Shown: in pieces, positions 1 through 5,750 of the stretch
How the letters are laid out: each line of letters opens with the position of its first letter
Position numbering within the stretch: position 1 is the first letter of the stretch
Assembly (NCBI GenBank): GCA_002368805.1
Contig: DFFH01000034.1
Span: forward strand, 1-6,005
Source of the DNA: Mageeibacillus sp. UBA3781
GTDB lineage: Bacteria; Bacillota; Clostridia; Saccharofermentanales; Saccharofermentanaceae
Direction of reading: 5' to 3'
DNA length: 6,005 nucleotides
Program-made: the position numbers and the translations under genes
Notes under the pieces: generated by a model
Told to the model about the DNA's origin: nothing
Seen by the model: the letters and a program-made list of their open reading frames with translations, nothing else
The model's database searches: none

Positions 1-747
1 GGTATCTCTAATGGTATCCTGCTCCACGGGGGCTTACGTTCCTACTGCGCAACATTCTTCGTATTCTCTGACTACACCAAGCCGATGGCGCGTCTGTCCG
101 CTCTGATGAATATCCCGCAGATCTTCATGTTCACACACGATAGTATCGGTGTTGGTGAAGACGGCCCGACACATGAGCCGGTTGAGCAGCTGACTATGCT
201 CCGCTCCATGCCGAACTTCAACGTATGGCGTCCGTGTGATGCGACAGAGACTGTCGCTTCCTGGGTTGCTGCGATCTCTTCTCCGAAGACACCTTCCGCT
301 CTCGTTCTGTCCCGTCAGAACCTGATGCCGCTCACCACTTCCTCCAAGGAAGCGCTGAAGGGTGCTTACATCGTTGCTAAAGAATCCAAGGATACTCCGG
401 ATGTGATCATCATGGCTTCCGGTTCCGAAGTTGAGCTCGGTATCAAGGCAAAAGACGTTCTCGCAGGTGAGGGCATCGACGCTCGTGTCGTATCCGTTCC
501 GTGCCTCGACGTATTCCTTGCTCAGGATAAGTCCTACCGTGACTCCATCCTCCTGCCGGGTGTTACAGCACGTGTTGCTGTTGAAGCAGGCTCCTCTTAC
601 TCCTGGGGCAAGCTCGCCGGTATCGACGGCGGTTACGTCACCATGGATACATTCGGCGCCAGCGGTAAGCCTTCCATGCTGATGGAGAAGTTCGGCTTCA
701 CGGTAGATAACGTAGTTGCTACCTGTAAGGCAGTTCTGAATAAGTAA
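1..747 (+). CDS. tkt: Transketolase, C-terminal part (5' end outside window)
   Basis: Transketolase is the thiamine-diphosphate enzyme that moves two-carbon units between sugar phosphates in the cytoplasmic pentose phosphate pathway, using xylulose 5-phosphate as donor. The frame is open from base 1, so the Met at 85 is internal; 248 residues are visible, roughly the last third of a usual chain of about 660. The fragment begins in the pyrimidine-binding domain (GISNGILLHGG, then ATFFVFSDY). The family motif THDSIGVGEDGPTHEP follows, with His at 136-138 and Asp at 160-162, which match substrate-contacting residues of known transketolases. SRQNL has its Arg at 313-315, the expected phosphate-binding position. 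The C-terminal domain (DVIIMASGSEVELG onward) runs to the TAA at 745-747. Pyrimidine and C-terminal domains appear undamaged. All eight Arg codons are CGT or CGC, with no AGA, unlike the downstream genes, which suggests high expression. A terminator follows directly, so the gene is probably transcribed separately from the xylan genes. The family assignment is near certain; a split (two-subunit) transketolase cannot be excluded from the fragment alone. Confidence 0.96.
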   Translation, partial: GISNGILLHGGLRSYCATFFVFSDYTKPMARLSALMNIPQIFMFTHDSIGVGEDGPTHEPVEQLTMLRSMPNFNVWRPCDATETVASWVAAISSPKTPSALVLSRQNLMPLTTSSKEALKGAYIVAKESKDTPDVIIMASGSEVELGIKAKDVLAGEGIDARVVSVPCLDVFLAQDKSYRDSILLPGVTARVAVEAGSSYSWGKLAGIDGGYVTMDTFGASGKPSMLMEKFGFTVDNVVATCKAVLNK

Positions 748-754
748 GAAAACC

Positions 755-798
755 TTCCGCCGGGATCTTTTTCCAGGGTCCCGGCGGAATTCTATTTT
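755..798 (+). terminator. Intrinsic terminator behind transketolase
   Basis: A 13-base-pair stem is formed by 755-767 (TTCCGCCGGGATC) and 777-789 (GGTCCCGGCGGAA), with one G-T pair and a 9-base loop at 768-776. It is followed by the T-rich run TTCTATTTTAT at 790-800. It starts 8 bases after the transketolase stop codon. Stem length, GC content and T tract fit rho-independent termination and separate transketolase from the downstream lacI-type gene. Confidence 0.88.
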
Positions 799-800
799 AT

Positions 801-827
801 CCGGGAACTTCGGATGATATTTCCCGG
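801..827. repeat. Inverted repeat upstream of the LacI-type gene (possible operator or RNA hairpin)
   Basis: CCGGGAA at 801-807 and TTCCCGG at 821-827 form a perfect 7-base inverted repeat around a 13-base centre, 35 to 61 bases before the regulator's start codon. It is not followed by a T tract, so it is not a standard terminator. A -10-like hexamer CATAAT lies at 835-840, but I find no good -35 partner, so a promoter here is only a possibility. The repeat could be a repressor binding site, an RNA hairpin in a leader, or chance. The wide spacing does not match the short CG-centred palindromes usual for LacI-family operators. Confidence 0.35.
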
Positions 828-861
828 GGAAAAACATAATAAGAAGGACTAGGAAGATTTC

Positions 862-1881
862 ATGGCGACGATCTATGATATAGCGAAGGCTTGCGGCCTT
901 TCTCCGGCCACGGTTTCAAAAGCACTTTCCAATGCAAGTGATGTAAGCAGCGCGACCAGAGAGCGCGTCCGCCGCATCGCGCAGGAACTGGATTATGTTC
1001 CGAATGCCGGTGCCCGTGCACTGTCGCAGAGCCGTACCTGGTCGATCGGAGTATTGTGCCAGGATGCATCTCAGATGGGTCTTTGGCATTACTTTTTTGC
1101 CCAGGTTATCGAGAGCTTCAAGGATTATGTCGAGAAACACGGATACGATATCGTATTCATCTCGAATAAAGTAGGTAATCTCGGGCTGTCCTATCTCGGA
1201 CACTGCCGCTATAGAAGAGTGGACGGTATTTTCATCGTGAATACCGACCATGCGCAGAAGGATGCCAGAGAACTGATCGAGAGTAATCTTCCGAAGATCG
1301 CGGTCGATTACGAAGATGACTATATCGGATGCGTCATGACGGATCCTTCCGAGAGCATGAAGATGATCTTTAACCATCTTTATGAGAAGGGCCACAGAAA
1401 CATCGTCTTCATGCATGGTGAGCGTGGCAAGTTCATCACGGAGGCACGTATCTCCGCACTTGAAAAAGCAGTAGCGGATTCCGGTGCCAAAGATGTGACG
1501 TTACGGCTTTTCCCGTCCCGGTATTATTCCATCGAAGGCGGCTATGACTCCATGAAGAAGCTCCTTTCCGCGACCAAAGATGACCGCCCGACCGCAGTTA
1601 TCGCCAGTGATGACTACTCGGCGATCGGTGTGATCGACGCGATCCGCGAAGAAGGACTTTCCGTTCCGGAAGATATTTCCGTCGTGGGATTTGACGGTAT
1701 CGAGATCACACAGAGAACGAGCCTCAAACTGACGACGATCCGTCAGGATACCAAGGCGATCGGAGAAGAAGCTGCGAAGAATCTTCTCGCCCAGATCTCC
1801 GGTGAAAAAGACATCGACAAAACAAGAACACTCCCTCCGCAGCTCATCCTTGGCGAGAGCTGCAGAGATCTGAATAACTAA
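862..1881 (+). CDS. LacI/GalR-family transcriptional regulator
   Basis: This is a DNA-binding regulator of 339 residues, the normal length for the LacI family, which bind operators as dimers and respond to small molecules, usually sugars. The N-terminal helix-turn-helix covers about residues 3-23 (TIYDIAKACGLSPATVSKAL). Residues P15, A16 and K20 occupy the positions that set operator specificity in LacI (Y17, Q18, R22 there). The hinge (ARALS, residues 51-55) carries L54, which aligns with the minor-groove leucine of LacI. The rest, from about residue 60, is a periplasmic-binding-protein-like effector domain, with the family motif VVGFDG near residues 274-279 (D278 in the sugar pocket). The ATG at 862 is chosen because the LacI-family N-terminus begins there and AGGAAG (851-856) lies 5 bases upstream. 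Only 19 bases separate its stop from the GH3 gene, so the two are probably one transcript, and xylose, xylobiose or a related sugar is the likely effector (inference). Whether it represses or activates, and what it binds, cannot be read from the sequence. Confidence 0.94.
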   Translation: MATIYDIAKACGLSPATVSKALSNASDVSSATRERVRRIAQELDYVPNAGARALSQSRTWSIGVLCQDASQMGLWHYFFAQVIESFKDYVEKHGYDIVFISNKVGNLGLSYLGHCRYRRVDGIFIVNTDHAQKDARELIESNLPKIAVDYEDDYIGCVMTDPSESMKMIFNHLYEKGHRNIVFMHGERGKFITEARISALEKAVADSGAKDVTLRLFPSRYYSIEGGYDSMKKLLSATKDDRPTAVIASDDYSAIGVIDAIREEGLSVPEDISVVGFDGIEITQRTSLKLTTIRQDTKAIGEEAAKNLLAQISGEKDIDKTRTLPPQLILGESCRDLNN

Positions 1882-1900
1882 GACATAACGAGGTGACAAC

Positions 1901-3997
1901 ATGGAAAAGTATCTTGATCCTGATTTTTCTTTCCAGGAAAGAGCAGAAGATCTTGCGGATAAGATGACATTTGAAGAGCAGGTCCCGCAGTTAAGCTATG
2001 GTGCGCCCGCGGTCGAGCGTCTCGGCGTTCCTGCATATAACTGGTGGAACGAGGGCCTGCACGGCGTGGCCCGCTCCGGTACGGCGACGATGTTCCCGCA
2101 GGCGATCGGCCTGGCGGCGATGTTTGACGATAAGCTTCTCGGAAAAGTCGCGAAGATCATCGCGACAGAAGCCCGTGCGAAGTATAACGCTTCTTCTAAG
2201 AAAGGCGACCGCGACATCTATAAGGGCCTGACTCTCTGGAGCCCGAACATCAACATCTTCCGTGACCCGAGATGGGGAAGAGGCCATGAGACCTATGGTG
2301 AAGATCCATTCCTCACCTCGAAGCTCGGCGTATCTTTCGTCAAGAATCTCCAGGGCGACGGCAAGTATATGCTGGCGGCCGCCTGTGCGAAGCACTTCGC
2401 CGCACACAGCGGTCCGGAAGCACTGCGCCATGAGTTTAATACCATCGCTTCGAAGAAAGATCTGGCAGAGACCTATCTGCCGGCATTTGAAGCACTGGTC
2501 AAAGAAGCTAAGGTCGAGGGTGTCATGGGTGCTTATACCCGTCTCAATGGTGATCCGACCTGTGCCAGCCCGTTCCTGATGGGCAAGCTGAAGGAGTGGG
2601 GTTTTGACGGTTACTTCGTATCCGACTGCTGGGCGATCCGTGACTTCCATGAATCCCACCGCGTCACCAAGACGCCGACCGAGTCCGCTGCAAAAGCACT
2701 TAACGCCGGCTGTGACCTCAACTGCGGTAATACTTATGTGCATCTTCTCGCAGCAGAGAAGGAAGGTCTCGTTTCCAAAGAGACGATCCGTAATGCGGTC
2801 GTACGTCTGATGAGAACGAGAATGAGACTCGGCCTTTTCGAAGAGCATACCGAGTTTGACGATATCCCGTACGATGTCGTTGCCTGTGACGAACATAGAA
2901 AAGTTTCTCTCGAGTGCGCCGAGAAGTCGATGGTACTTCTGAAGAATAACGGCATGCTCCCGCTGAAGAAAGAATCCCTGAAGTCGATCGCCGTGATCGG
3001 ACCGAACAGTGACAGTATCGATGCCCTGCGCGGAAATTACTACGGCACTTCGGTTGCTCCGAAGACATTCCTTGAGGGTATCCGTGAGGAAGCCGGATCC
3101 GATATCCGCGTGTACTATGCAGAAGGATCCTCTCTGGATAAAGACCGTATCCAGCCGCTCGCTTTGGCAGAAGACGGCATCGCCGAAGCCCTGATCCTCG
3201 GGGAGATGGCAGATGCGATCGTCCTTTGTGTCGGACTTGATGCGACGCTCGAAGGTGAGCAGGGCGATACCGGTAATGCATTTGATTCCGGTGATAAGAG
3301 AGATCTTCTGCTTCCGGAGGGACAGAGAGTCCTGATCGAGAAGGTACTTGCTCTCGGAAAGCCGACCGTCGTCGTACTTGCCGCAGGATCTTCCATCAAC
3401 CCGCTGGCGGATAAGGCGGATGCTCTTATCCAGGCATGGTATCCGGGCGAACTCGGCGGAACGGCACTGGCGAATATCCTTTTCGGTAAAGTATCTCCGT
3501 CCGGAAAACTCCCGCTGACCTTCTACGAGAGCATCGACAAGATCCCGGATTTTGCCGACTACTCCATGAAGGACCGTACCTACCGCTACACCAGAGAGAA
3601 TATCCTTTATCCGTTCGGATATGGCCTTACATACTCAAAGATCGAAGTGACCGACTGCGTCTATGATGCATCTTCCGGCATCGCGACAGTAAGCGTAGAG
3701 AACAAGGGTGACATCGATACAGAAGATGTCGTACAGCTTTATATCCGCAATACCACCTCGGCATTTGCGAACCCGTATCCGAGACTTTGCGGATTCAAGC
3801 GAGTCGCTATCCCGGCCGGAGGAGAAGTATCGGTGCAGATAGAGATCGGGGAAAGTGCTTTTGACGTGGTAAATGACGACGGCGAAGTGATCCGCGACGG
3901 AAATACCTTCGATCTTTTTGCCGGTGTATCGCAGCCGGATGAAAAGAGCGAAGAACTGACAGGTTCTTCCTGCATCCGCATTTACGTAGTAAAATAG
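1901..3997 (+). CDS. GH3 family beta-xylosidase-type glycoside hydrolase
   Basis: This 698-residue retaining exo-glycosidase most likely releases xylose from the non-reducing end of xylo-oligosaccharides. No signal peptide is present, so it should act in the cytoplasm on imported oligosaccharides. The N-terminal GH3 barrel (about residues 25-305) contains YNWWNEGLHGVARSG (from Y46), typical of the bacterial beta-xylosidase branch. It also has DPRWGRGHETYGEDP (122-136), the substrate-binding K164-H165 in AKHFA, and the nucleophile D242 in VSDCW. The second GH3 domain (about 340-560) carries LEGEQGD, whose E451 or E453 is the candidate acid/base. FGYGLTY (572-578) leads into a C-terminal fibronectin-III-like domain (about 590-695). 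The start is supported by AGGTG at 1891-1895, 5 bases before the ATG. It follows the LacI-type gene by 19 bases and precedes xylB, which agrees with xylan use. The frame is intact and the length normal. Alpha-L-arabinofuranosidase, beta-glucosidase or mixed activity occurs among close GH3 relatives and cannot be excluded; GH3 membership itself is certain. Confidence 0.95.
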   Translation: MEKYLDPDFSFQERAEDLADKMTFEEQVPQLSYGAPAVERLGVPAYNWWNEGLHGVARSGTATMFPQAIGLAAMFDDKLLGKVAKIIATEARAKYNASSKKGDRDIYKGLTLWSPNINIFRDPRWGRGHETYGEDPFLTSKLGVSFVKNLQGDGKYMLAAACAKHFAAHSGPEALRHEFNTIASKKDLAETYLPAFEALVKEAKVEGVMGAYTRLNGDPTCASPFLMGKLKEWGFDGYFVSDCWAIRDFHESHRVTKTPTESAAKALNAGCDLNCGNTYVHLLAAEKEGLVSKETIRNAVVRLMRTRMRLGLFEEHTEFDDIPYDVVACDEHRKVSLECAEKSMVLLKNNGMLPLKKESLKSIAVIGPNSDSIDALRGNYYGTSVAPKTFLEGIREEAGSDIRVYYAEGSSLDKDRIQPLALAEDGIAEALILGEMADAIVLCVGLDATLEGEQGDTGNAFDSGDKRDLLLPEGQRVLIEKVLALGKPTVVVLAAGSSINPLADKADALIQAWYPGELGGTALANILFGKVSPSGKLPLTFYESIDKIPDFADYSMKDRTYRYTRENILYPFGYGLTYSKIEVTDCVYDASSGIATVSVENKGDIDTEDVVQLYIRNTTSAFANPYPRLCGFKRVAIPAGGEVSVQIEIGESAFDVVNDDGEVIRDGNTFDLFAGVSQPDEKSEELTGSSCIRIYVVK

Positions 3998-4020
3998 GAA
4001 ATGCCGGTTCGGAAAGAAGG

Positions 4021-4104
4021 ATGCGTGAGATCCCGCTTCCGGTGAAAGGGAGAAAAGCGCATCACACAGAAAGTGAAAAAGGACGGAAGACGTCCACAAA
4101 ATAA
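4021..4104 (+). other. Possible 27-codon small ORF between the GH3 gene and xylB
   Basis: ATG at 4021 opens a frame of 27 codons ending in TAA at 4102-4104. GGAAAG (4011-4016) sits 4 bases upstream and could serve as a ribosome binding site. The peptide would be strongly basic and hydrophilic (it begins MREIPLPVKGRKAHH), with no membrane segment or known motif. It ends 23 bases before xylB. The whole gap is purine-rich, which by itself favours open frames and Shine-Dalgarno-like strings, so chance is the more likely explanation. Confidence 0.13.
4081..4095 (+). other. Small stem-loop in the xylB leader
   Basis: GGACG (4081-4085) and CGTCC (4091-4095) form a 5-base-pair stem with loop GAAGA, preceded by an A run and followed by an A-rich stretch up to the xylB ribosome binding site. 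There is no T tract, so it is not a terminator. It might mark an RNA processing or stability element between two genes that need different expression levels, or be incidental. The rest of 3998-4127 shows no clear promoter. Confidence 0.25.
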
Positions 4105-4112
4105 ACAACAAT

Positions 4113-4118
4113 AAGGAG
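4113..4118 (+). promoter_or_regulatory. Strong ribosome binding site for xylB
   Basis: AAGGAG is a near-perfect Shine-Dalgarno core, 9 bases before the ATG at 4128, in an A-rich and probably unstructured context. It fixes the xylB start. It is a better match than the sites in front of the LacI-type gene (AGGAAG) and the GH3 gene (AGGTG), suggesting more efficient translation of the kinase. Confidence 0.75.
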
Positions 4119-4127
4119 ATTTGAACT

Positions 4128-5651
4128 ATGAAATATCTTATCGGTATTGATATCGGAACATCCGGAACAAAGACCGCGCTGTTTTCCCAGGACGGAAAGC
4201 TCGTGGCCGCACATACAGTGGAATACCCGCTGTATCAGCCGCAGAACGGCTATGCTGAGCAGGATCCGGACGATTGGTGGAATGCTGCACTGACAGGCCT
4301 TAAGAAGGTCGTTGCTGACAGCGGCGTAAATAAGGAAGATATCGCAGGTATAGGTCTTTCCGGTCAGATGCACGGTCTGGTCATGCTCGATAAGGATGGC
4401 AAGGTCTTAAGAAAGTCTATCATCTGGTGCGATCAGAGAACTGCTAAAGAGTGCGAAGAGATCACCGGGAAAGTCGGCCTCGATAAGCTGATGGCGATCA
4501 CCGCATCCCCGGCGCTCACAGGCTTTACCGCCAGTAAGATCCTCTGGGTCAGAAATAACGAGCCGGAGATCTACTCTCAGGTCGCTCACATCCTTCTGCC
4601 GAAAGACTATGTACGTTACAGACTGACCGGCGAATTCGCAACAGACGTTTCCGATGCTTCCGGTATGCAGCTCCTCGACATCAAGAACCGTAACTGGTCC
4701 GACGAAGTTTTGCAGCTCCTCGACATCAAGAAGGAGTGGCTCGCAAAAGTTTACGAGTCTGTTGAGGTATCCGGCCGCGTCACAGAAGAGATCGCTGCCG
4801 AGACAGGTCTCCCGGCAGGTATTCCGGTTGCTGCAGGTGCAGGCGATAACGCGGCAGCTGCTATCGGATGCGGCGTTGTTAAAGAAGGAACTGCATTTGT
4901 AACACTCGGTACATCCGGTGTTGTATTTGCTCATACAGATGACATGCAGGTCGACCCGAAGGGCCGTGTACATACATTCTGCTCCGCTGTTCCGGGCTGC
5001 TGGCACGTAATGGGCGTTCACCAGGCTGCCTGCCTGTCCCTCAAGTGGTTCAAGAATACCTGCTGTGACGCAGAAGTGATCGAAGCTGAAAAGCGCGGAA
5101 TCGATGTATATCAGCTCCTCGACGAGATCGCAAAGGATGTACCGATCGGCGCAAACCGTCTCCTGTATCTCCCGTACCTCATGGGTGAGAGAACACCGCA
5201 TCTCGATCCGAATGCCCGTGGCGTATTCTTCGGTCTTTCCGCTATGCACGAGAGAAAAGATATGCTCCGTGCGGTAATGGAGGGTGTTGTTTACGCACTC
5301 CGTGACTCCATCGATATCTTCAATAACCTCGGTGTTAAGATCGATTCCATGTATGCATGCGGCGGCGGCTCCAAGAGTAAGTTCTGGAGACAGATGCTCG
5401 CAGACGTATTTGACTGCACAGTAAATACCTGCGCTTCCGATCAGGGCGGTGCACTCGGTGCAGCTCTCCTCGCATCCGTAGCAGCCGGCGTATATCCGAC
5501 GATCCAGGAAGCCTGCGGCGCGACGATCTTCTCCGCTTCCTCCATGGATGCAAGAGCAGACGTACACGCACAGTATGAGCCGTACTACCAGATCTACAAG
5601 GATCTGTATGCTCCGATGGCAGAAAACTTCAAGAGACTCGCCAACGTCTGA
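4128..5651 (+). CDS. xylB: Xylulokinase (FGGY carbohydrate kinase)
   Basis: Xylulokinase phosphorylates D-xylulose with ATP to xylulose 5-phosphate in the cytoplasm, the committing step of xylose catabolism. The 507-residue protein has the usual family length and is complete. The N-terminal FGGY domain starts with GIDIGTSGTK (residues 6-15); D8 belongs to the ATP/metal site. SGQMHG (78-83) is the sugar-binding motif characteristic of xylulokinases, followed by IIWCDQRT. GAGDNAAAAIG carries D240, matching the catalytic base D233 of E. coli XylB. TLGTSG (259-264) is the second phosphate motif. The C-terminal FGGY domain has ACGGGSKSKFWRQ (around G412-G414) and QGGALGAALLA, the adenosine-binding region. 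The ATG at 4128 follows AAGGAG. The gene lies 130 bases behind the GH3 gene without an obvious terminator between them, so read-through is plausible, though a separate promoter may exist. Xylose isomerase, the usual partner, is not in the window. Another FGGY substrate is possible but unlikely, given the motifs and the neighbouring GH3 enzyme. An exact 22-base repeat lies inside the gene. Confidence 0.95.
   Translation: MKYLIGIDIGTSGTKTALFSQDGKLVAAHTVEYPLYQPQNGYAEQDPDDWWNAALTGLKKVVADSGVNKEDIAGIGLSGQMHGLVMLDKDGKVLRKSIIWCDQRTAKECEEITGKVGLDKLMAITASPALTGFTASKILWVRNNEPEIYSQVAHILLPKDYVRYRLTGEFATDVSDASGMQLLDIKNRNWSDEVLQLLDIKKEWLAKVYESVEVSGRVTEEIAAETGLPAGIPVAAGAGDNAAAAIGCGVVKEGTAFVTLGTSGVVFAHTDDMQVDPKGRVHTFCSAVPGCWHVMGVHQAACLSLKWFKNTCCDAEVIEAEKRGIDVYQLLDEIAKDVPIGANRLLYLPYLMGERTPHLDPNARGVFFGLSAMHERKDMLRAVMEGVVYALRDSIDIFNNLGVKIDSMYACGGGSKSKFWRQMLADVFDCTVNTCASDQGGALGAALLASVAAGVYPTIQEACGATIFSASSMDARADVHAQYEPYYQIYKDLYAPMAENFKRLANV
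4666..4732 (+). repeat. Exact 22-base in-frame direct repeat inside xylB
   Basis: Bases 4666-4687 and 4711-4732 are identical over 22 positions, 45 bases (15 codons) apart, and both encode QLLDIK in the same frame. Both places are moderately conserved in xylulokinases (a short LLD-type strand before the N-R-x-W-S segment and a second one before the E-W segment), so similar residues are expected, but identical codons are not required. A shorter copy, CAGCTCCTCGAC, recurs at 5112-5123. Codon preference, local conversion or chance could explain it. Confidence 0.8.
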
Positions 5652-5671
5652 TCACCGACAGACGATGTTGC

Positions 5672-5723
5672 GGCAGACGAACTGCCTGAAACTTTAAAAT
5701 CAGAGAACGCCACCCGCTGATTT
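5672..5723 (+). other. Weak stem-loops between xylB and the insertion sequence
   Basis: The stretch 5652-5722 has no gene. GGCAG (5672-5676) pairs with CTGCC (5682-5686) around loop ACGAA. AAATCAG (5697-5703) pairs with CTGATTT (5717-5723) around a 13-base loop, ending exactly where the insertion sequence appears to begin. Neither has a proper T tract. The second may be what is left of the xylB terminator after the insertion, with its other half beyond the element; this is inference only. Confidence 0.3.
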
Positions 5724-5746
5724 GAAGTGAACCCACTTTGTTGGAC
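5723..5746. repeat. Putative terminal inverted repeat of the insertion sequence
   Basis: The 24 bases beginning TGAAGTGAACCCAC and ending TTGGAC lie just outside the transposase stop codon and look like the conserved end of IS150-type elements. The matching inverted copy at the other end is outside the window, so the exact boundary could be a few bases off. Confidence 0.5.
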
Positions 5747-5750
5747 GATT

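Noticed and set aside
85..87. Start codon for transketolase at 85
   Set aside because: The frame is open from base 1 and bases 1-84 already encode conserved transketolase sequence, so the Met is internal.
34..837. 267-codon open frame on the minus strand opposite transketolase
   Set aside because: It covers an unmistakable transketolase on the plus strand; the translation has no recognisable domain and the frame arises from the gene's codon bias. It also runs through the terminator.
748..861. Catabolite-responsive (cre) element or complete promoter upstream of the LacI-type gene
   Set aside because: No match to the CcpA cre pattern was seen, and the -10-like CATAAT at 835-840 has no acceptable -35 hexamer at 16-18 bases.
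1991..2896. 301-codon minus-strand frame opposite the GH3 gene
   Set aside because: It is a shadow of the conserved GH3 barrel coding region; the composition is Cys/Arg/His-rich without known motifs or a ribosome binding site.
4001..4045. 14-codon ORF directly after the GH3 stop codon
   Set aside because: It is very short, has no properly spaced ribosome binding site and overlaps the better-placed ORF at 4021; most likely chance.
4407..5567. 386-codon minus-strand frame opposite xylB
   Set aside because: It is long only because xylB avoids codons that would give stops on the opposite strand. The protein is Cys-rich and unlike any family I know, while the plus strand has all the xylulokinase motifs.
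5691..5700. ACTTTAAAAT as a promoter -10 region for a gene further right
   Set aside because: No plus-strand gene follows; the sequence to the right is the minus-strand transposase, and no -35 element is evident.
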